DNA of 64,000 nucleotides, taken from positions 1-64,000 of the forward strand of contig CANFUT010000004.1 in the NCBI GenBank assembly GCA_947450325.1, written 5' to 3'. Position 1 is the stretch's first letter. Every line of letters begins with the position of its first letter. Below the pieces are notes generated by a model. That model was not told where the DNA came from. It was given only the letters and a program-made list of their open reading frames with translations, and searched no databases. The translations under genes and the position numbers were made by a program. Shown here piece after piece: positions 45,324 through 55,816 of this stretch. The DNA comes from Flavobacteriia bacterium (GTDB lineage Bacteria; Bacteroidota; Bacteroidia; Flavobacteriales_D; Crocinitomicaceae).

Positions 45324-46862
45324 ATGAATACAAATATTTTATTAGGAATTTTAGTCGGCGTCCTTGGAGGAGGTGGATTGGCTTTCTTTATTCAAAACGT
45401 AATCCTAAAGAAGCGCAAAGAGCAAATCTTGAAGGATGCAGAAAATGAAGGTGAAGCCATGAAAAAGGAAAAAATCCTTTCGGCAAAAGAGAAGTTTATG
45501 AAATTGAAAGAAGAGCATGAAACTGCCATGAAAGACCGTGAGCGTAAAATGCAATCTTCTGAAGATCGATCTAAAGCAAAAGAAAAAACACTTTCTCAGA
45601 AAATGGAGGAGGTGACTCGCAAAGAAAAAGATTTGGAAAAAGTTCAATCAGAAATTGATCAAAAACATACTGCGATTGAAATTAAAAATCAGGAATTAGA
45701 TAAAATTCAACAAAAAAGAGTAGCTGAATTATCTAAAATCAGTGGAATGTCTGTTGAAGAAGCGAAAAATCATATCATGGAGGCTTTGAAAGATGAAGCT
45801 AGAACTGGTGCGATGATTCACATCAAAGAAATTACCGAAGAAGCGAAATTAAATGCCAATAAAGAGGCTCGTAAAATTGTGATTCAAACTATTCAACGTG
45901 TCGCTACAGAGCAAGCTGTTGAGAACGCTGTTTCTGTTTTTAATATCGAATCTGACGAAGTAAAAGGAAGAATCATCGGTCGTGAAGGAAGAAATATTCG
46001 CGCCATTGAAGCTGCAACAGGTGTTGAGATTATTGTGGACGATACGCCTGAAGCAATTATTTTATCTTGCTTCGATCCAGTAAGAAGAGAGATTGCCCGT
46101 TTGTCTTTGCACCAATTGGTTTCTGATGGGCGTATTCACCCAGCAAGAATCGAGGAAGTGGTTGCAAAAACTAAAAAATCATTGGAAGAAGAAATCGCTG
46201 AAACTGGTCGTCGTACTTGTATCGATTTAGGAATTCATGGTTTACATCCTGAATTGACAAGAATGGTCGGTAGAATGAAATACCGTTCTTCTTATGGACA
46301 AAATTTATTACAACACTCCCGTGAAGTTGCTAATTTATGTGCTGTAATGGCTGCTGAATTAGGATTGAACGTTAAATTGGCTAAAAGAGCAGGACTTTTA
46401 CATGATATTGGTAAAGTTCCAGACGATGAGCCAGAATTGCCACACGCAATCTTGGGTATGAAATTGGCTGAAAAATATGGTGAAAAACCAGACGTTTGCA
46501 ATGCCATTGGTGCTCACCACGACGAAGTAGAAATGACTACGTTGATTTCTCCAATTGTTCAGGTTTGTGATGCAATTTCTGGTGCAAGACCTGGAGCACG
46601 TCGTGAAATCGTTGAATCTTACATTAAGAGAATCAAAGAATTGGAAACATTGGCACTTTCTTATGACGGTGTATCAAGCGCTTATGCAATTCAAGCAGGA
46701 CGAGAATTACGTGTCTTAGTTGAAAGTGAAAAAGTTACAGATTTGAAAGCGGATGAATTATCATTTGCTATCTCACAAAGAATTCAAACTGAAATGACTT
46801 ATCCAGGTCAAGTGAAAGTTACTGTTATTCGTGAAAAAAGATCAGTGAATTACGCGAAGTAG
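45324..46862 (+). CDS. rny: Ribonuclease Y
   Basis: RNase Y (512 residues) is the membrane-bound endonuclease that starts mRNA decay in bacteria lacking RNase E-type enzymes. An N-terminal membrane helix (about 5-25) is followed by a long Lys/Glu coiled coil (30-190). A KH domain comes next ([20 protein letters not shown], about 212-270), then an HD domain (HSREVANL near 331; metal ligands His359 and Asp360 in LLHDIGK; AHHDEVE). Length and order are standard. Confidence 0.95.
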   Translation: MNTNILLGILVGVLGGGGLAFFIQNVILKKRKEQILKDAENEGEAMKKEKILSAKEKFMKLKEEHETAMKDRERKMQSSEDRSKAKEKTLSQKMEEVTRKEKDLEKVQSEIDQKHTAIEIKNQELDKIQQKRVAELSKISGMSVEEAKNHIMEALKDEARTGAMIHIKEITEEAKLNANKEARKIVIQTIQRVATEQAVENAVSVFNIESDEVKGRIIGREGRNIRAIEAATGVEIIVDDTPEAIILSCFDPVRREIARLSLHQLVSDGRIHPARIEEVVAKTKKSLEEEIAETGRRTCIDLGIHGLHPELTRMVGRMKYRSSYGQNLLQHSREVANLCAVMAAELGLNVKLAKRAGLLHDIGKVPDDEPELPHAILGMKLAEKYGEKPDVCNAIGAHHDEVEMTTLISPIVQVCDAISGARPGARREIVESYIKRIKELETLALSYDGVSSAYAIQAGRELRVLVESEKVTDLKADELSFAISQRIQTEMTYPGQVKVTVIREKRSVNYAK

Positions 46863-46978
46863 TGAATACTGTTGGAAATTGGATTTTTGTCCTTGTTCCT
46901 TTGGGTTTGTAAAATTGAAGAATATTTTATGGTAGAAAGTAAATCAATACTATTGATCAATTTTATTATTCTTTAAGG

Positions 46979-48247
46979 ATGTTAAAAAAACTAAGAAAAT
47001 CGGATTTCGTTGGCTCTGTTGCAACGCTTGTTTCGGGAACGATTATCGCTCAGTTATTTACATACGCTTTATCACCATTAATTACCCGTTTGTATACAAG
47101 TGAAGACATGTCTTATCAATCTGTCTTCACACGTATTGTTTCTTTATTGGCAATTATCGCTACAGCAAGATTTGAGCTTGCTTTTGCACTTCCGAAGCGA
47201 TTTGAACACGCTTATTCTCTTTACAGATTCTCATTTAGAATTTTAATAATCGTAGTGCTAGTTTGTTTTGTTGCTTCGACTTTTTTCCTTGTATTTCCGC
47301 TTGAAGACAAAATACTCAATAACATCGTATTATTAGTTCCAATAGGCGTATTGTTATCGGCCTTGTATAATCAAGGAATGAATTGGGCAGTGCGTTTAAA
47401 GGATTACAAAAGAATTAGTTACTCCAAGATAACACAATCACTTTCAAATTCTAGTTTGTCCGTTGCGCTTTATCCTTTGGGAGTTTTTGGAATCATTGCA
47501 GCCTATATGCTTTCCATGTTTTCAGGAACATTGTTGTTTGTGAGAGATTTCAAATTTGCTAAGAAGCACATGAAGTCTTTTAAAATGAAAGGACGTGATT
47601 TTGCCATCGCGCGAAGTTATGCTGATTTTCCGAGAATAAATTTACCGCACGCATTGGTAGATTTGATGAAAGAGTTGTTTATCGCAATCTATATGGTTTA
47701 CGCCTTTGAAAAGGGAGTTTTAGGTTTGTATGATTTATCTTTCAGGATGTTGAAATTGCCTATTTCAATTATCGGCTCGTCGATTGGACAAGTATTTCTG
47801 AAAAAAGCAATCGACCAGCGCAATGAAGGAAAGCCAATTTATCCTTTGCTGAGAAAAACCATGCTCATGCTGCTTTTGATTTCGTTGGTGCCATTTACCA
47901 TCTTGATGATTTTTGGAGCGGATATTTTTGCCTTCGTTTTTGGAGCTCATTGGGAAAAAGCTGGATTTTATGCGCAGATTATGGCGCCTTGGTTGATGAT
48001 TAACTTTCTTATTTCTCCTGTTTCGCAAGTGCCACTTATACTTAATAAACAAAGAGGATTTTTTATTCTTGGAATTACCAGTGCAATTTTAATGATTGTA
48101 AGTTTGACTGTCGGTGATTTGTTTCCTAGTTTTCATTTATCTTTCGATCAAATATTGATGATTGTGAGTGCTACTCAATTTGTTTTTTTATCTTTCGTCA
48201 TATTTTGGTTGTTGCGATTAGCAAAAAAGAATGACTATGATTCGTAA
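46979..48247 (+). CDS. Polysaccharide flippase (Wzx/MATE-like)
   Basis: The 422-residue protein has about twelve membrane helices and starts VGSVATLVSGTIIAQLFTYA with LITRLYTSEDMSYQSVFTRI, typical of oligosaccharide flippases. It is the first gene of the surface-glycan cluster and would flip undecaprenyl-linked oligosaccharide across the inner membrane. Its 3' end overlaps the acyltransferase gene by up to 17 bases. A 116-base spacer after rny carries no clear promoter. Confidence 0.85.
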   Translation: MLKKLRKSDFVGSVATLVSGTIIAQLFTYALSPLITRLYTSEDMSYQSVFTRIVSLLAIIATARFELAFALPKRFEHAYSLYRFSFRILIIVVLVCFVASTFFLVFPLEDKILNNIVLLVPIGVLLSALYNQGMNWAVRLKDYKRISYSKITQSLSNSSLSVALYPLGVFGIIAAYMLSMFSGTLLFVRDFKFAKKHMKSFKMKGRDFAIARSYADFPRINLPHALVDLMKELFIAIYMVYAFEKGVLGLYDLSFRMLKLPISIIGSSIGQVFLKKAIDQRNEGKPIYPLLRKTMLMLLLISLVPFTILMIFGADIFAFVFGAHWEKAGFYAQIMAPWLMINFLISPVSQVPLILNKQRGFFILGITSAILMIVSLTVGDLFPSFHLSFDQILMIVSATQFVFLSFVIFWLLRLAKKNDYDS

Positions 48248-48821
48248 TCTATATTTGAAATTTCGTCAATGGCAAGTGACACGCAGGTTACTGAAGTTTG
48301 AGCCGCAAATGATTTATCATTATAAACATTTAGGCGCAGTAATTCCAAATACGAGAATCAGTAATTCAACAGTTATCAACGCAAAGGAAACACTCGTTTT
48401 GGCGGATCATGTATTCATTGGTCACCACAATTTTATCGAAGCTTCCAATGGAATTGAAATTGAAGAGGGAGTTCAGATAACTAATTTTATTTCTATTCTC
48501 TCGCACAGCAGTCATGTTTCAATCCGTTTGTATGGAAATGCTTATCAGCAATATACAAATCTAAAAGGCTACAAGAAAGGCAAAGTTGTCATCGGGAAAT
48601 ATAGTTTTATCGGTCCGCATTCCACCATTTTGCCAGGTACAAAAATTGGGAAAGGATGTTTGATTTCAGCCTATTCAATGCTAAAAGGCGATTACGCTGA
48701 TTTTTCCATTATAGCTGGAAATCCAGCCGTAGTTATTGGTGATACAAGAAATATGGACTCATCTTATTTGGAAGAAAACCCTGAGTTATTGAAACACTAT
48801 CAATCATGGGCAGCGCAATGA
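48231..48821 (+). CDS. Left-handed beta-helix acyltransferase
   Basis: The 196-residue protein has hexapeptide-repeat sequence (TRISNSTVINAKETLVLADH, VFIGHHNFIEASNGIEIEEG, GPHSTILPGTKIGKGCLISA) and ends with the AGNPAVVIGD loop usual in sugar O-acetyltransferases. The first repeats resemble WbbJ-like enzymes. It would acetylate a glycan residue with acetyl-CoA. The start may be ATG 48231 or 48237. The stop overlaps the next ATG (ATGA). Confidence 0.85.
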   Translation: MTMIRNLYLKFRQWQVTRRLLKFEPQMIYHYKHLGAVIPNTRISNSTVINAKETLVLADHVFIGHHNFIEASNGIEIEEGVQITNFISILSHSSHVSIRLYGNAYQQYTNLKGYKKGKVVIGKYSFIGPHSTILPGTKIGKGCLISAYSMLKGDYADFSIIAGNPAVVIGDTRNMDSSYLEENPELLKHYQSWAAQ

Positions 48822-49741
48822 GAATAGTAGTTGTTGGGTTACCTCTTTTTGCAGAACGTTTGGTTGAAAAATTGAAGCGTTTTTCTCCCTCGAACAAGTT
48901 TATTTTTTTGAATACCTACTACAGTAGACTTGATCAACTGAAAGCGCTGTATGAAATTCCACGTGCTGATTTGATTTTTTCAATCAATGGTTCGCTAATT
49001 TCAAGTAAAGTTTTTGATCTTGCTTTGAAACACAACATTCCATTAGTCATGAATTGGGTTGGAACTGATGTATTGTTGGCAACTGAAGCGGTTTCAAAGA
49101 ATAATTTTATTGATAGTTATCGTACAAAAGCCATTCATTTTTGTGAAGTAAAATGGATCAAAGAAGAGTTATCCAAAATCGGAATCGAAGCACAAATTCA
49201 GAATTTTGCAGCTTTTCCTAAGAAATTTGAAATTAAAAATTTCGCTACAGACTCATTGAATGTTTTAACGTATATCAATGACAACAGACAAGACTTTTAT
49301 GGCATACAAGAAATTCTGAAATTGGCGAATCATTTTCCTCAAATTCATTTTTACATCGCAGGAACCAAAGCGGAAGATTATTTACCAATTCCCGCCAATG
49401 TAAAGGTACTTGGTTGGATTGAAAATATGGACGAATATTTTGATTTATGTCAAGTAACGATTCGTTTTCCAGAACACGATGGTTTGGCTACATTTGTACT
49501 TGAATCGCTTGCAAAAGGCAAATTGGTCTTGTATAAATACGATTTTTCGCATTGTATCCATACATCAACTTATGATTCAATGGTAGAACAATTAATGTTA
49601 ATCAACGATTCGTTCAATCAAAAAATGTTGAGTCCTAATATTGCAGGTGTGGAATTTATCAAGAATGAATTTAGTGAAGATGCTATTTTTAATTCGCTCT
49701 TGAATAAATTGGAATCTTTAGTTTCAAAGAAAAATGGATAA
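48818..49741 (+). CDS. Glycosyltransferase, GT4-like
   Basis: The 307-residue protein (ATG 48818, overlapping the previous stop as ATGA; an in-frame ATG also exists at 48806) starts MRIVVVGLPLFAERLVEKL. It has GT-B features: a sugar-nucleotide region FPEHDGLATFVLESLAKGKL with the E-x7-E-like pattern, and VKVLGWIENMDEYF. It lacks a signal peptide. Donor and acceptor are unknown; role in the cluster is chain extension. The stop overlaps the next start by 8 bases. Confidence 0.8.
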   Translation: MRIVVVGLPLFAERLVEKLKRFSPSNKFIFLNTYYSRLDQLKALYEIPRADLIFSINGSLISSKVFDLALKHNIPLVMNWVGTDVLLATEAVSKNNFIDSYRTKAIHFCEVKWIKEELSKIGIEAQIQNFAAFPKKFEIKNFATDSLNVLTYINDNRQDFYGIQEILKLANHFPQIHFYIAGTKAEDYLPIPANVKVLGWIENMDEYFDLCQVTIRFPEHDGLATFVLESLAKGKLVLYKYDFSHCIHTSTYDSMVEQLMLINDSFNQKMLSPNIAGVEFIKNEFSEDAIFNSLLNKLESLVSKKNG

Positions 49742-50957
49742 GACTGTAAAAAAACGCATCGCGCTAATTACTACTTGGTTTCCACCTCAAAAAAGTGTTG
49801 CCACCAATAGGATGGAAGCATTTGCAAAATATCTAGCCGATGATTTTGATTTTGAGGTATTTGGTTTAAATGATCAAAAATCTGAAATCATTTGGAACGA
49901 CAATGTCTTGGTTCATTATAATTCTTCTAATACACTTTTTGATAAACTGAAAAGCAATCAATCTGACGGAAAATGGAAGCATAAGTTCAAAACTTTACTT
50001 CGTGTAATTCTCATGAAATTAAGTAGCAATCCGTTAGCAAAGTGGAAACAAAACACCAAAGTTGATTTGGTTAACAGACACAAATTAGCGCCTTTTGATG
50101 TCATTATTAGTTCATACGCTCCAATTGAACCTCATTTAATCGCGGCAGAAATGGTGCAAGAATTTCCGTCTTTAATTTGGGTAGCTGATATGAGAGACGA
50201 AATGTCAAAAAATCCAGGAATTTTAGCTTCTCAACTGGAATTATACAAATCTGTAGAATCTCTAGTAAATCAATATGCGACAATCATTTCATCAGTGAGT
50301 AAGCCAATTGTTGATGATTTTAGCGTTTTGTGCCCAAATATCAAATCGTCTTTAGAAGTTCGAAATGGTTATGATCACGATTTTCAGCCAAATTCAGAAA
50401 ATAAAATGAATGGTATTTTTACCTTAGGATACTTTGGGAGCTTTTATGGCGTGATTAAACCAGATGTCTTTTTTCAAGCTTTGGTAGAAATTCTAAATGA
50501 CGACAACGAATTTGATTTTGAATTGAATATAGTTGGAGCACATAATAATTTTAATATTCCTGAAAAGATTTTAAGTAAAGTAAATAGGGTTGCGCCATTA
50601 AAATACACTGATGCTATTGAATCGATGTCAAAAATGGATTGTAACGTTTTAATCAATCCACGAAGTACTAGAAAAGGCGTTTACACAGGCAAATTATTTG
50701 ATTACATTTCTGTTCAACGTTCCGTTTTAGCGCTGGTCGATACAGATGATGTTGCCGCCCAACTGGTAAGTGATTTTGATGCAGGTTATATTGCGGAGTG
50801 TTCAGAGATTGAAGACAATAAAAAGGCTATCTTAGCAGCCTATAAAGATTGGCAAAATCAACAGATGAAAACAGCTTCCATAGAAAATATTCAATCGTTA
50901 CATCGTTCTCATCAAGTGAAAATTTTGAGTGACCAATTGAAAAAATTATTGAATTGA
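49734..50957 (+). CDS. Glycosyltransferase, GT-B fold
   Basis: The 407-residue protein starts with IALITTWFPPQKSVATNRME, the N-terminal pattern of GT4-type enzymes. It contains a C-terminal donor-binding part (FTLGYFGSFYGVIKPDVFF, then TRKGVYTGKLFDYISVQRSV). The substrate is unknown. Translationally coupled on both sides: it overlaps the previous gene by 8 bases and ends at TGATG with the next. Confidence 0.8.
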   Translation: MDKTVKKRIALITTWFPPQKSVATNRMEAFAKYLADDFDFEVFGLNDQKSEIIWNDNVLVHYNSSNTLFDKLKSNQSDGKWKHKFKTLLRVILMKLSSNPLAKWKQNTKVDLVNRHKLAPFDVIISSYAPIEPHLIAAEMVQEFPSLIWVADMRDEMSKNPGILASQLELYKSVESLVNQYATIISSVSKPIVDDFSVLCPNIKSSLEVRNGYDHDFQPNSENKMNGIFTLGYFGSFYGVIKPDVFFQALVEILNDDNEFDFELNIVGAHNNFNIPEKILSKVNRVAPLKYTDAIESMSKMDCNVLINPRSTRKGVYTGKLFDYISVQRSVLALVDTDDVAAQLVSDFDAGYIAECSEIEDNKKAILAAYKDWQNQQMKTASIENIQSLHRSHQVKILSDQLKKLLN

Positions 50958-51982
50958 TGAAAGTATTGCAAGTTGGTCCTAATTCAGTTCATGTTTCAAG
51001 ATTCATGAATGCGATTCAATCAAGTGAGTTGCAGCAATACCTATTATCAGAATCGGTAAATACTGAAGTGAAGGTTGAGGAACAATTTGTCGTGAAAGTT
51101 CACACTTTCAATCCATTGAGAATTATTGCTTTTCAAAAAGAAATCAAAAAAATTCTTCAAAAGTTACAACCTGATTTAATACATATTCATCAGGTTAATA
51201 GAATGGCCTATTTTGCAAGTAACATTGCAAATTCATTGAACATTCCAATTGTTACAACTGCTTGGGGAAGCGATGTATTATTGATGCCTGGAAAAAATAG
51301 ATTTTTTTACTTTTTGGTCAAGAAAACCATTGAACGCTCGGCGATTGTCACAGCAGATGCGCTTGAAATGATTACAGTAATGCAGAAAATGGTGCCTGCT
51401 ACTCATTATGAATTGATTCAATATGGCATTGACCCAATTTCAGCTCTAGAAAAAGAAAAAACGATTTACTCAAATAGATTACATGAACCATTGTATAGAA
51501 TTGACCAAATAATCCGTCATTTTTATGAATTCAAAAAGATGAATCCAAATTGGTTATTGAAAATCGGTGCTGAAGGCAGTGAAACAGAAAATTTAAAAGC
51601 ACTTGCTCGTGATTTGGGAATCGAAAATAAAGTTCAATTTTTAGGTTGGTTGGATCATGAAAAAAACAAGAAAGAATACGCACGAGCTTCCATTTATATC
51701 AGTATTCCAGAAAGCGATGGAACTTCAGTAAGTTTATTGGAAGCAATGTCCGCGGGTTGTATTCCTGTTGTTTCAGATTTACCTTCGAATAGAGAATGGA
51801 TTCAAGACGGGAAAAATGGCGTTATAGTTCAGGCCGATTTAAATCCGTTTGAAAGTGCGCTAGAATTAGATATTGAGCAATTGACTCAGATTAATCAGCA
51901 ACTTATTCAAGAAAAAGCAACGCGTCAAGCTTCTGTTTTGAAATTTGTTTCATTCTACCAAAAAGCGATTCATGGAAAATAA
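50957..51982 (+). CDS. Glycosyltransferase family 4 protein
   Basis: The 341-residue protein (ATG 50957, in a TGATG junction) has the GT4 layout: MKVLQVGPNSVHVSRFMNAI at the start, IPIVTTAWGSDVLLMPGKNR, VQFLGWLDHEKNKKEYARAS and the donor motif PESDGTSVSLLEAMSAGCIP with E-x7-E. It transfers an unknown sugar in the cytoplasm. The last 11 bases overlap the O-antigen ligase gene. Confidence 0.87.
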   Translation: MKVLQVGPNSVHVSRFMNAIQSSELQQYLLSESVNTEVKVEEQFVVKVHTFNPLRIIAFQKEIKKILQKLQPDLIHIHQVNRMAYFASNIANSLNIPIVTTAWGSDVLLMPGKNRFFYFLVKKTIERSAIVTADALEMITVMQKMVPATHYELIQYGIDPISALEKEKTIYSNRLHEPLYRIDQIIRHFYEFKKMNPNWLLKIGAEGSETENLKALARDLGIENKVQFLGWLDHEKNKKEYARASIYISIPESDGTSVSLLEAMSAGCIPVVSDLPSNREWIQDGKNGVIVQADLNPFESALELDIEQLTQINQQLIQEKATRQASVLKFVSFYQKAIHGK

Positions 51983-53222
51983 ATCAACATTGAAAAATTG
52001 GTATAGTGCTTATCTAGGAATTTTCATTTTGTTGCTGATCATGGCACCAAAATTAACTTCCATTTTATTTATTTTATTTGTTCCGTTGGCAATTATTGGA
52101 ATGAAGCAACAATTTTTCAAGTTCAAATTAAAACCAATTTCGATACTTTTCTTTTTGATTTATCTTTTCTACTTATTTTATTGTCTTTATTCTAGACATA
52201 ATGACATCGCGTTGAAATATTTAGAATACAAATTGTCATTTATTCTTTTCCCGTTGTTGTTTTCGTTTATTCCTAGGTACAAAATAAATCTTCAACTTCC
52301 CATTCTTGGATTTTTGTTAGCTTGCTTGTACTTAATTGGTTTTGGATTAATTCATTCGATTCAATTATACCAAACGACGAACCTTGGAATATCATCATTT
52401 TTAGTTAGTTATTTTTCATTTATCCATCATCCAAGTTATGCTTCAGCCTATTATATTGTCGCTTTATTTTTGGTTTGGTACGCCTACAAAATGAAATTTA
52501 GTTGGATGAAAATCTGGTTGGCGTTGATGCTAAGTTTTGTTTTTATTTTAGCGACAGGTTTATGTCTGAGTTTAGCAGGAATGCTATTTTTAATATTTGC
52601 AATCGCAGTATTTATTTTAATTCTCGTGTACAAAAAATGGGGTAAATGGCCGACCATTCTGCTGACTTTTGTTTCGCCATTTGTATTATTTTTCATTATA
52701 CAATCCATTCCACAATTTAAAGGCGAATACGAAGGTTCAAAAAAATTCGCTGTAGAATACATAAAAAATCCTAAAGCATTTATCAAGCAGAAAAAATATC
52801 CTATGTCGGGGACAGAAACTCGGTTGGTCATGTGGACGGCTTCTTCCATGGTTTTTAAAGATTATCCATTGGGAGTTGGAACAGGAAATCTTGATGAAGT
52901 TTTGACTGCTTATTTGAATAAATTGGATCAAAAAGAATTGGCAAAACTTCAGTATAATCCGCACAATCAATATTTACAAACAGGAATTGAAATCGGATGG
53001 TTTGGATTATTTGTTTTAATTGCAACTTTATCCTATTGCCTTCTTATTGCCAAAAAGTATTCAAATTGGTTGTTGCTCTTGATTGTAAGTAATTTATTAT
53101 TCAATATGTTATTTGAATCGATGTTGCAACGTCAAAGCGGCATAATGTTTTATACTTTTGGGATTTGTTTATTAATGATGCTTTCAGAATACCGATTGCT
53201 CAATCAAAAAAATATAGAATGA
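51972..53222 (+). CDS. O-antigen ligase/polymerase family membrane protein
   Basis: The 416-residue protein has about ten to eleven membrane helices and a large loop with GTETRLVMWTASSMVFKDYP, GVGTGNL and NPHNQYLQTGIEIGWFGLF, the Wzy_C/WaaL signature (with the conserved Arg and His region). It would polymerise repeat units or ligate glycan to lipid A core at the periplasmic face. ATG 51972 is chosen because the upstream sequence belongs to the preceding gene. Confidence 0.87.
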   Translation: MENKSTLKNWYSAYLGIFILLLIMAPKLTSILFILFVPLAIIGMKQQFFKFKLKPISILFFLIYLFYLFYCLYSRHNDIALKYLEYKLSFILFPLLFSFIPRYKINLQLPILGFLLACLYLIGFGLIHSIQLYQTTNLGISSFLVSYFSFIHHPSYASAYYIVALFLVWYAYKMKFSWMKIWLALMLSFVFILATGLCLSLAGMLFLIFAIAVFILILVYKKWGKWPTILLTFVSPFVLFFIIQSIPQFKGEYEGSKKFAVEYIKNPKAFIKQKKYPMSGTETRLVMWTASSMVFKDYPLGVGTGNLDEVLTAYLNKLDQKELAKLQYNPHNQYLQTGIEIGWFGLFVLIATLSYCLLIAKKYSNWLLLLIVSNLLFNMLFESMLQRQSGIMFYTFGICLLMMLSEYRLLNQKNIE

Positions 53223-53302
53223 TTGAGACTGTTTTACTTTCTGGACGTTTCAAGCAAAGTCAATGTTTTCAAGAAGTTGCTAATAATCTTTTTTAAAATA
53301 TC

Positions 53303-54526
53303 ATGAGATTACTCATTTTGACTCAATATTATCCACCGGAAATTGGTGCGCCGCAAAATAGGTTGCATGAATTAGCTGTGCGTCTGAAAAAAAGTGGAGT
53401 TGATGTTGAAGTTCTCACCGCCATGCCGAATTATCCAAATATGGAAATTCACGAAGCATATAGAAAAGGGAAAATCAAAGAGGAAGTGATAGAAGGAATT
53501 CCTGTTCACCGTTCAAGAATTTTTGTTTCTACTTCAAAGTCAATTGTTAAGCGATTATTGAACTATTTCAGTTTTGTTGTAACCTCTTATTTTAGAGGTA
53601 GAAAGTTACCGAGTTTTGACTTTTTAATGGTTGAATCTCCTCCCTTATTTCTTGGCTATTCTGCCATGGCACTTTCGAAAAAATTGAATGCTAAACTTAT
53701 TTTTAATGTTTCTGATCTTTGGCCCGAAAGTGCTGAAAAATTGGATTTAGTTACCAATAAACGGTTATTGAAATTAGCCTATAATCTAGAGGCAAAGTGT
53801 TATCATTCAGCAGATTTGATTACAGGACAAACTCAAGGGATTGTAAGTGATATTTTGACTCGTTTTCCAAATCGAAAAGTGGTTTGGTTGCCCAACGGCG
53901 TTGATTTATCTTTCTACAATTCAACCATGATATCTAAAAATGGTTTTAGAACAAAGCATGGTTTTTCTGAAGACCAAAAACTATTTTTCTATGGTGGAGT
54001 TGTGGGCTACGCGCAAGGTTTGGACATTATCTTGAATGCGGCGAAGGCCTTTCTTTCCAATTCAACAGTGCAATTTATCATACAAGGAGCTGGACCAGAA
54101 TTGGAAAGATTACAAGAATTGAAAAAAACGTTGAAGGTGCAAAATGTTCATTTTTTACCACCCGTTGCTAAAACCGAAATGCCAAGTATTTTGAAAGAGA
54201 TTGATGTGGCAATTATTCCGTTGAGAAAATTAGATTTATTTACTGGCGCTATTCCTTCCAAGGTTTTTGAAACGTTGGCAATGGAAATTCCAATTTTGTT
54301 AGGCGTTGATGGCGAGGCACGTACTCATTTTGTTGACCGTGCGAATGCTGCGCTTTTTATCGAACCTGAAAATGTAGAAATGTTGATTGAAAAAATTCAA
54401 TTCCTTCTAGATAATCCTGCGATTGCTTTGGAAATGGGAAAAAATGGAAGAGAATATGCCATGAAGACATTTAACAGGGATTTGATTGCCGAGAAATTTT
54501 TGAAAGATTTAGAGTCTTTGTCTTAA
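53303..54526 (+). CDS. WbuB-like glycosyltransferase (GT4)
   Basis: The 407-residue protein matches WbuB-type glycosyltransferases: MRLLILTQYYPPEIGAPQNR at the start, VLTAMPNYPNMEI, KLIFNVSDLWPESAEKLDLV and a C-terminal donor site (IIPLRKLDLFTGAIPSKVFE then TLAMEIPILLGVDGEA). In E. coli O26, WbuB transfers N-acetyl-L-fucosamine; the sugar here is unknown. An 80-base gap from the previous gene suggests a break in the operon. Confidence 0.88.
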   Translation: MRLLILTQYYPPEIGAPQNRLHELAVRLKKSGVDVEVLTAMPNYPNMEIHEAYRKGKIKEEVIEGIPVHRSRIFVSTSKSIVKRLLNYFSFVVTSYFRGRKLPSFDFLMVESPPLFLGYSAMALSKKLNAKLIFNVSDLWPESAEKLDLVTNKRLLKLAYNLEAKCYHSADLITGQTQGIVSDILTRFPNRKVVWLPNGVDLSFYNSTMISKNGFRTKHGFSEDQKLFFYGGVVGYAQGLDIILNAAKAFLSNSTVQFIIQGAGPELERLQELKKTLKVQNVHFLPPVAKTEMPSILKEIDVAIIPLRKLDLFTGAIPSKVFETLAMEIPILLGVDGEARTHFVDRANAALFIEPENVEMLIEKIQFLLDNPAIALEMGKNGREYAMKTFNRDLIAEKFLKDLESLS

Positions 54527-54551
54527 TTACTTCTATTTTCACCCCAAGAGA

Positions 54552-54585
54552 TTGAATTTAGCCTCAAAATCATTTAGTATATTTA
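54552..54585 (+). promoter_or_regulatory. Possible promoter of the aminotransferase gene
   Basis: TTG (54552-54554), a 23-base spacer and TATATTTA (54578-54585, one mismatch to TAnnTTTG). It is 16 bases before the start of the aminotransferase gene. The spacer is at the long limit. Confidence 0.4.
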
Positions 54586-54601
54586 CCACAAAAAATTAAT
54601 T

Positions 54602-55813
54602 ATGATTCCATTTTCTCCACCTCGCATTGATCAAAAAGTTATTGATGAAGTTACTTCAGCTTTGAAAAGTGGTTGGATTACAACAGGACCGAAAACGAAA
54701 TTGTTCGAGAAACAAATTACTGAATATTGCGGAAATAAAGTTTCTGTTGCAGTCAATTCGTGGACAATGGGAATGCAGGTTTTGTTGTATTGGTGGGGAA
54801 TTGGTGAAGGTGATGAAGTAATTTTGCCTGCCTACACGTATTGCGCGAGTGCCAATGTGATTGTGCATTCAGGAGCAAAACCGGTGATGGTTGATATAAA
54901 TGAATCCGATTTTAATATTTCTGTGGATGCCATTCGAAAAGCAATTACACCAAAAACAAAAGCGATTATTGCGGTTGATTTAGCAGGTTTTCCATGTGAT
55001 TACGCTGCTATTATGGATTTGGTTAACGAAGAATCGATTCAAAAACAATTCAATCCACATGGAGAAAATCAAGAAAAATTGAATCGAATTTTGATTATTT
55101 CTGATGCAGCGCACAGTTTTGGAGCAATCTATAAAGGCAAAAGAGCTGGTTCATTGACTGATATTTCGACCTTTTCGTTTCATGCAGTAAAAAACCTGAC
55201 GACAGCAGAAGGTGGCGCATTGTGCTTTGATTTGCCAGAAAATTTTGATCACGATATTATTTACAGAGATTTTTGCACGATGATTTTGCATGGTCAAAAC
55301 AAAGATGCCTTGGCAAAAACGCAAAAGGGGAATTGGAGATACGATGTGGAAGAGCCTGGATTTAAATGCAATATGACCGATTTACAAGCTGCGATTGGTT
55401 TGGTAGAGTTGGGAAGATATCAGGAAAATTTAGATCGACGAAAGGCTATTTTTGAGCAATACGACGCTGCATTTAAGAACGAATCGTGGGCGTTAACACC
55501 ATTGCACACAACCGCTGATAAAATCACGAGTTATCATTTATATCAATTGCGAATCGATGGAATTACAGAAAACCAACGTGATAAAATCATGCAATTGATT
55601 TTTGACCAAGACGTTTCTGTAAACGTACATTTTTTGCCATTGCCAACATTGACCGCCTATAAAAAACGCGGTTACAAAATGGAAGATTATCCTGAAACAT
55701 GGAATAAATACCACAATGAAATCTCATTGCCCGTATATTATGATTTGTCTGATGAACAGGTTCAAACGGTAATCAATGCGGTAATCAGTGCGGTTTCTGA
55801 ATTAATGAATTAA
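54602..55813 (+). CDS. DegT/DnrJ/EryC1 family sugar aminotransferase
   Basis: The 403-residue PLP enzyme transfers an amino group to a keto-sugar nucleotide. It has SGWITTGPKTKLFEKQI, VNSWTMGMQV, DEVILPAYTYCASANVIVHS, SDAAHSFGAIYKG with the PLP Asp, and FSFHAVKNLTTAEGG with the Schiff-base Lys. A short insertion (about 18 residues, NEESIQKQFNPHGENQEKLN) precedes the Asp motif. Adjacent to the sugar-phosphate transferase, it may make an amino-dideoxy sugar used for initiation, but no dehydratase is present here. Confidence 0.9.
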   Translation: MIPFSPPRIDQKVIDEVTSALKSGWITTGPKTKLFEKQITEYCGNKVSVAVNSWTMGMQVLLYWWGIGEGDEVILPAYTYCASANVIVHSGAKPVMVDINESDFNISVDAIRKAITPKTKAIIAVDLAGFPCDYAAIMDLVNEESIQKQFNPHGENQEKLNRILIISDAAHSFGAIYKGKRAGSLTDISTFSFHAVKNLTTAEGGALCFDLPENFDHDIIYRDFCTMILHGQNKDALAKTQKGNWRYDVEEPGFKCNMTDLQAAIGLVELGRYQENLDRRKAIFEQYDAAFKNESWALTPLHTTADKITSYHLYQLRIDGITENQRDKIMQLIFDQDVSVNVHFLPLPTLTAYKKRGYKMEDYPETWNKYHNEISLPVYYDLSDEQVQTVINAVISAVSELMN

Positions 55814-55816
55814 TTC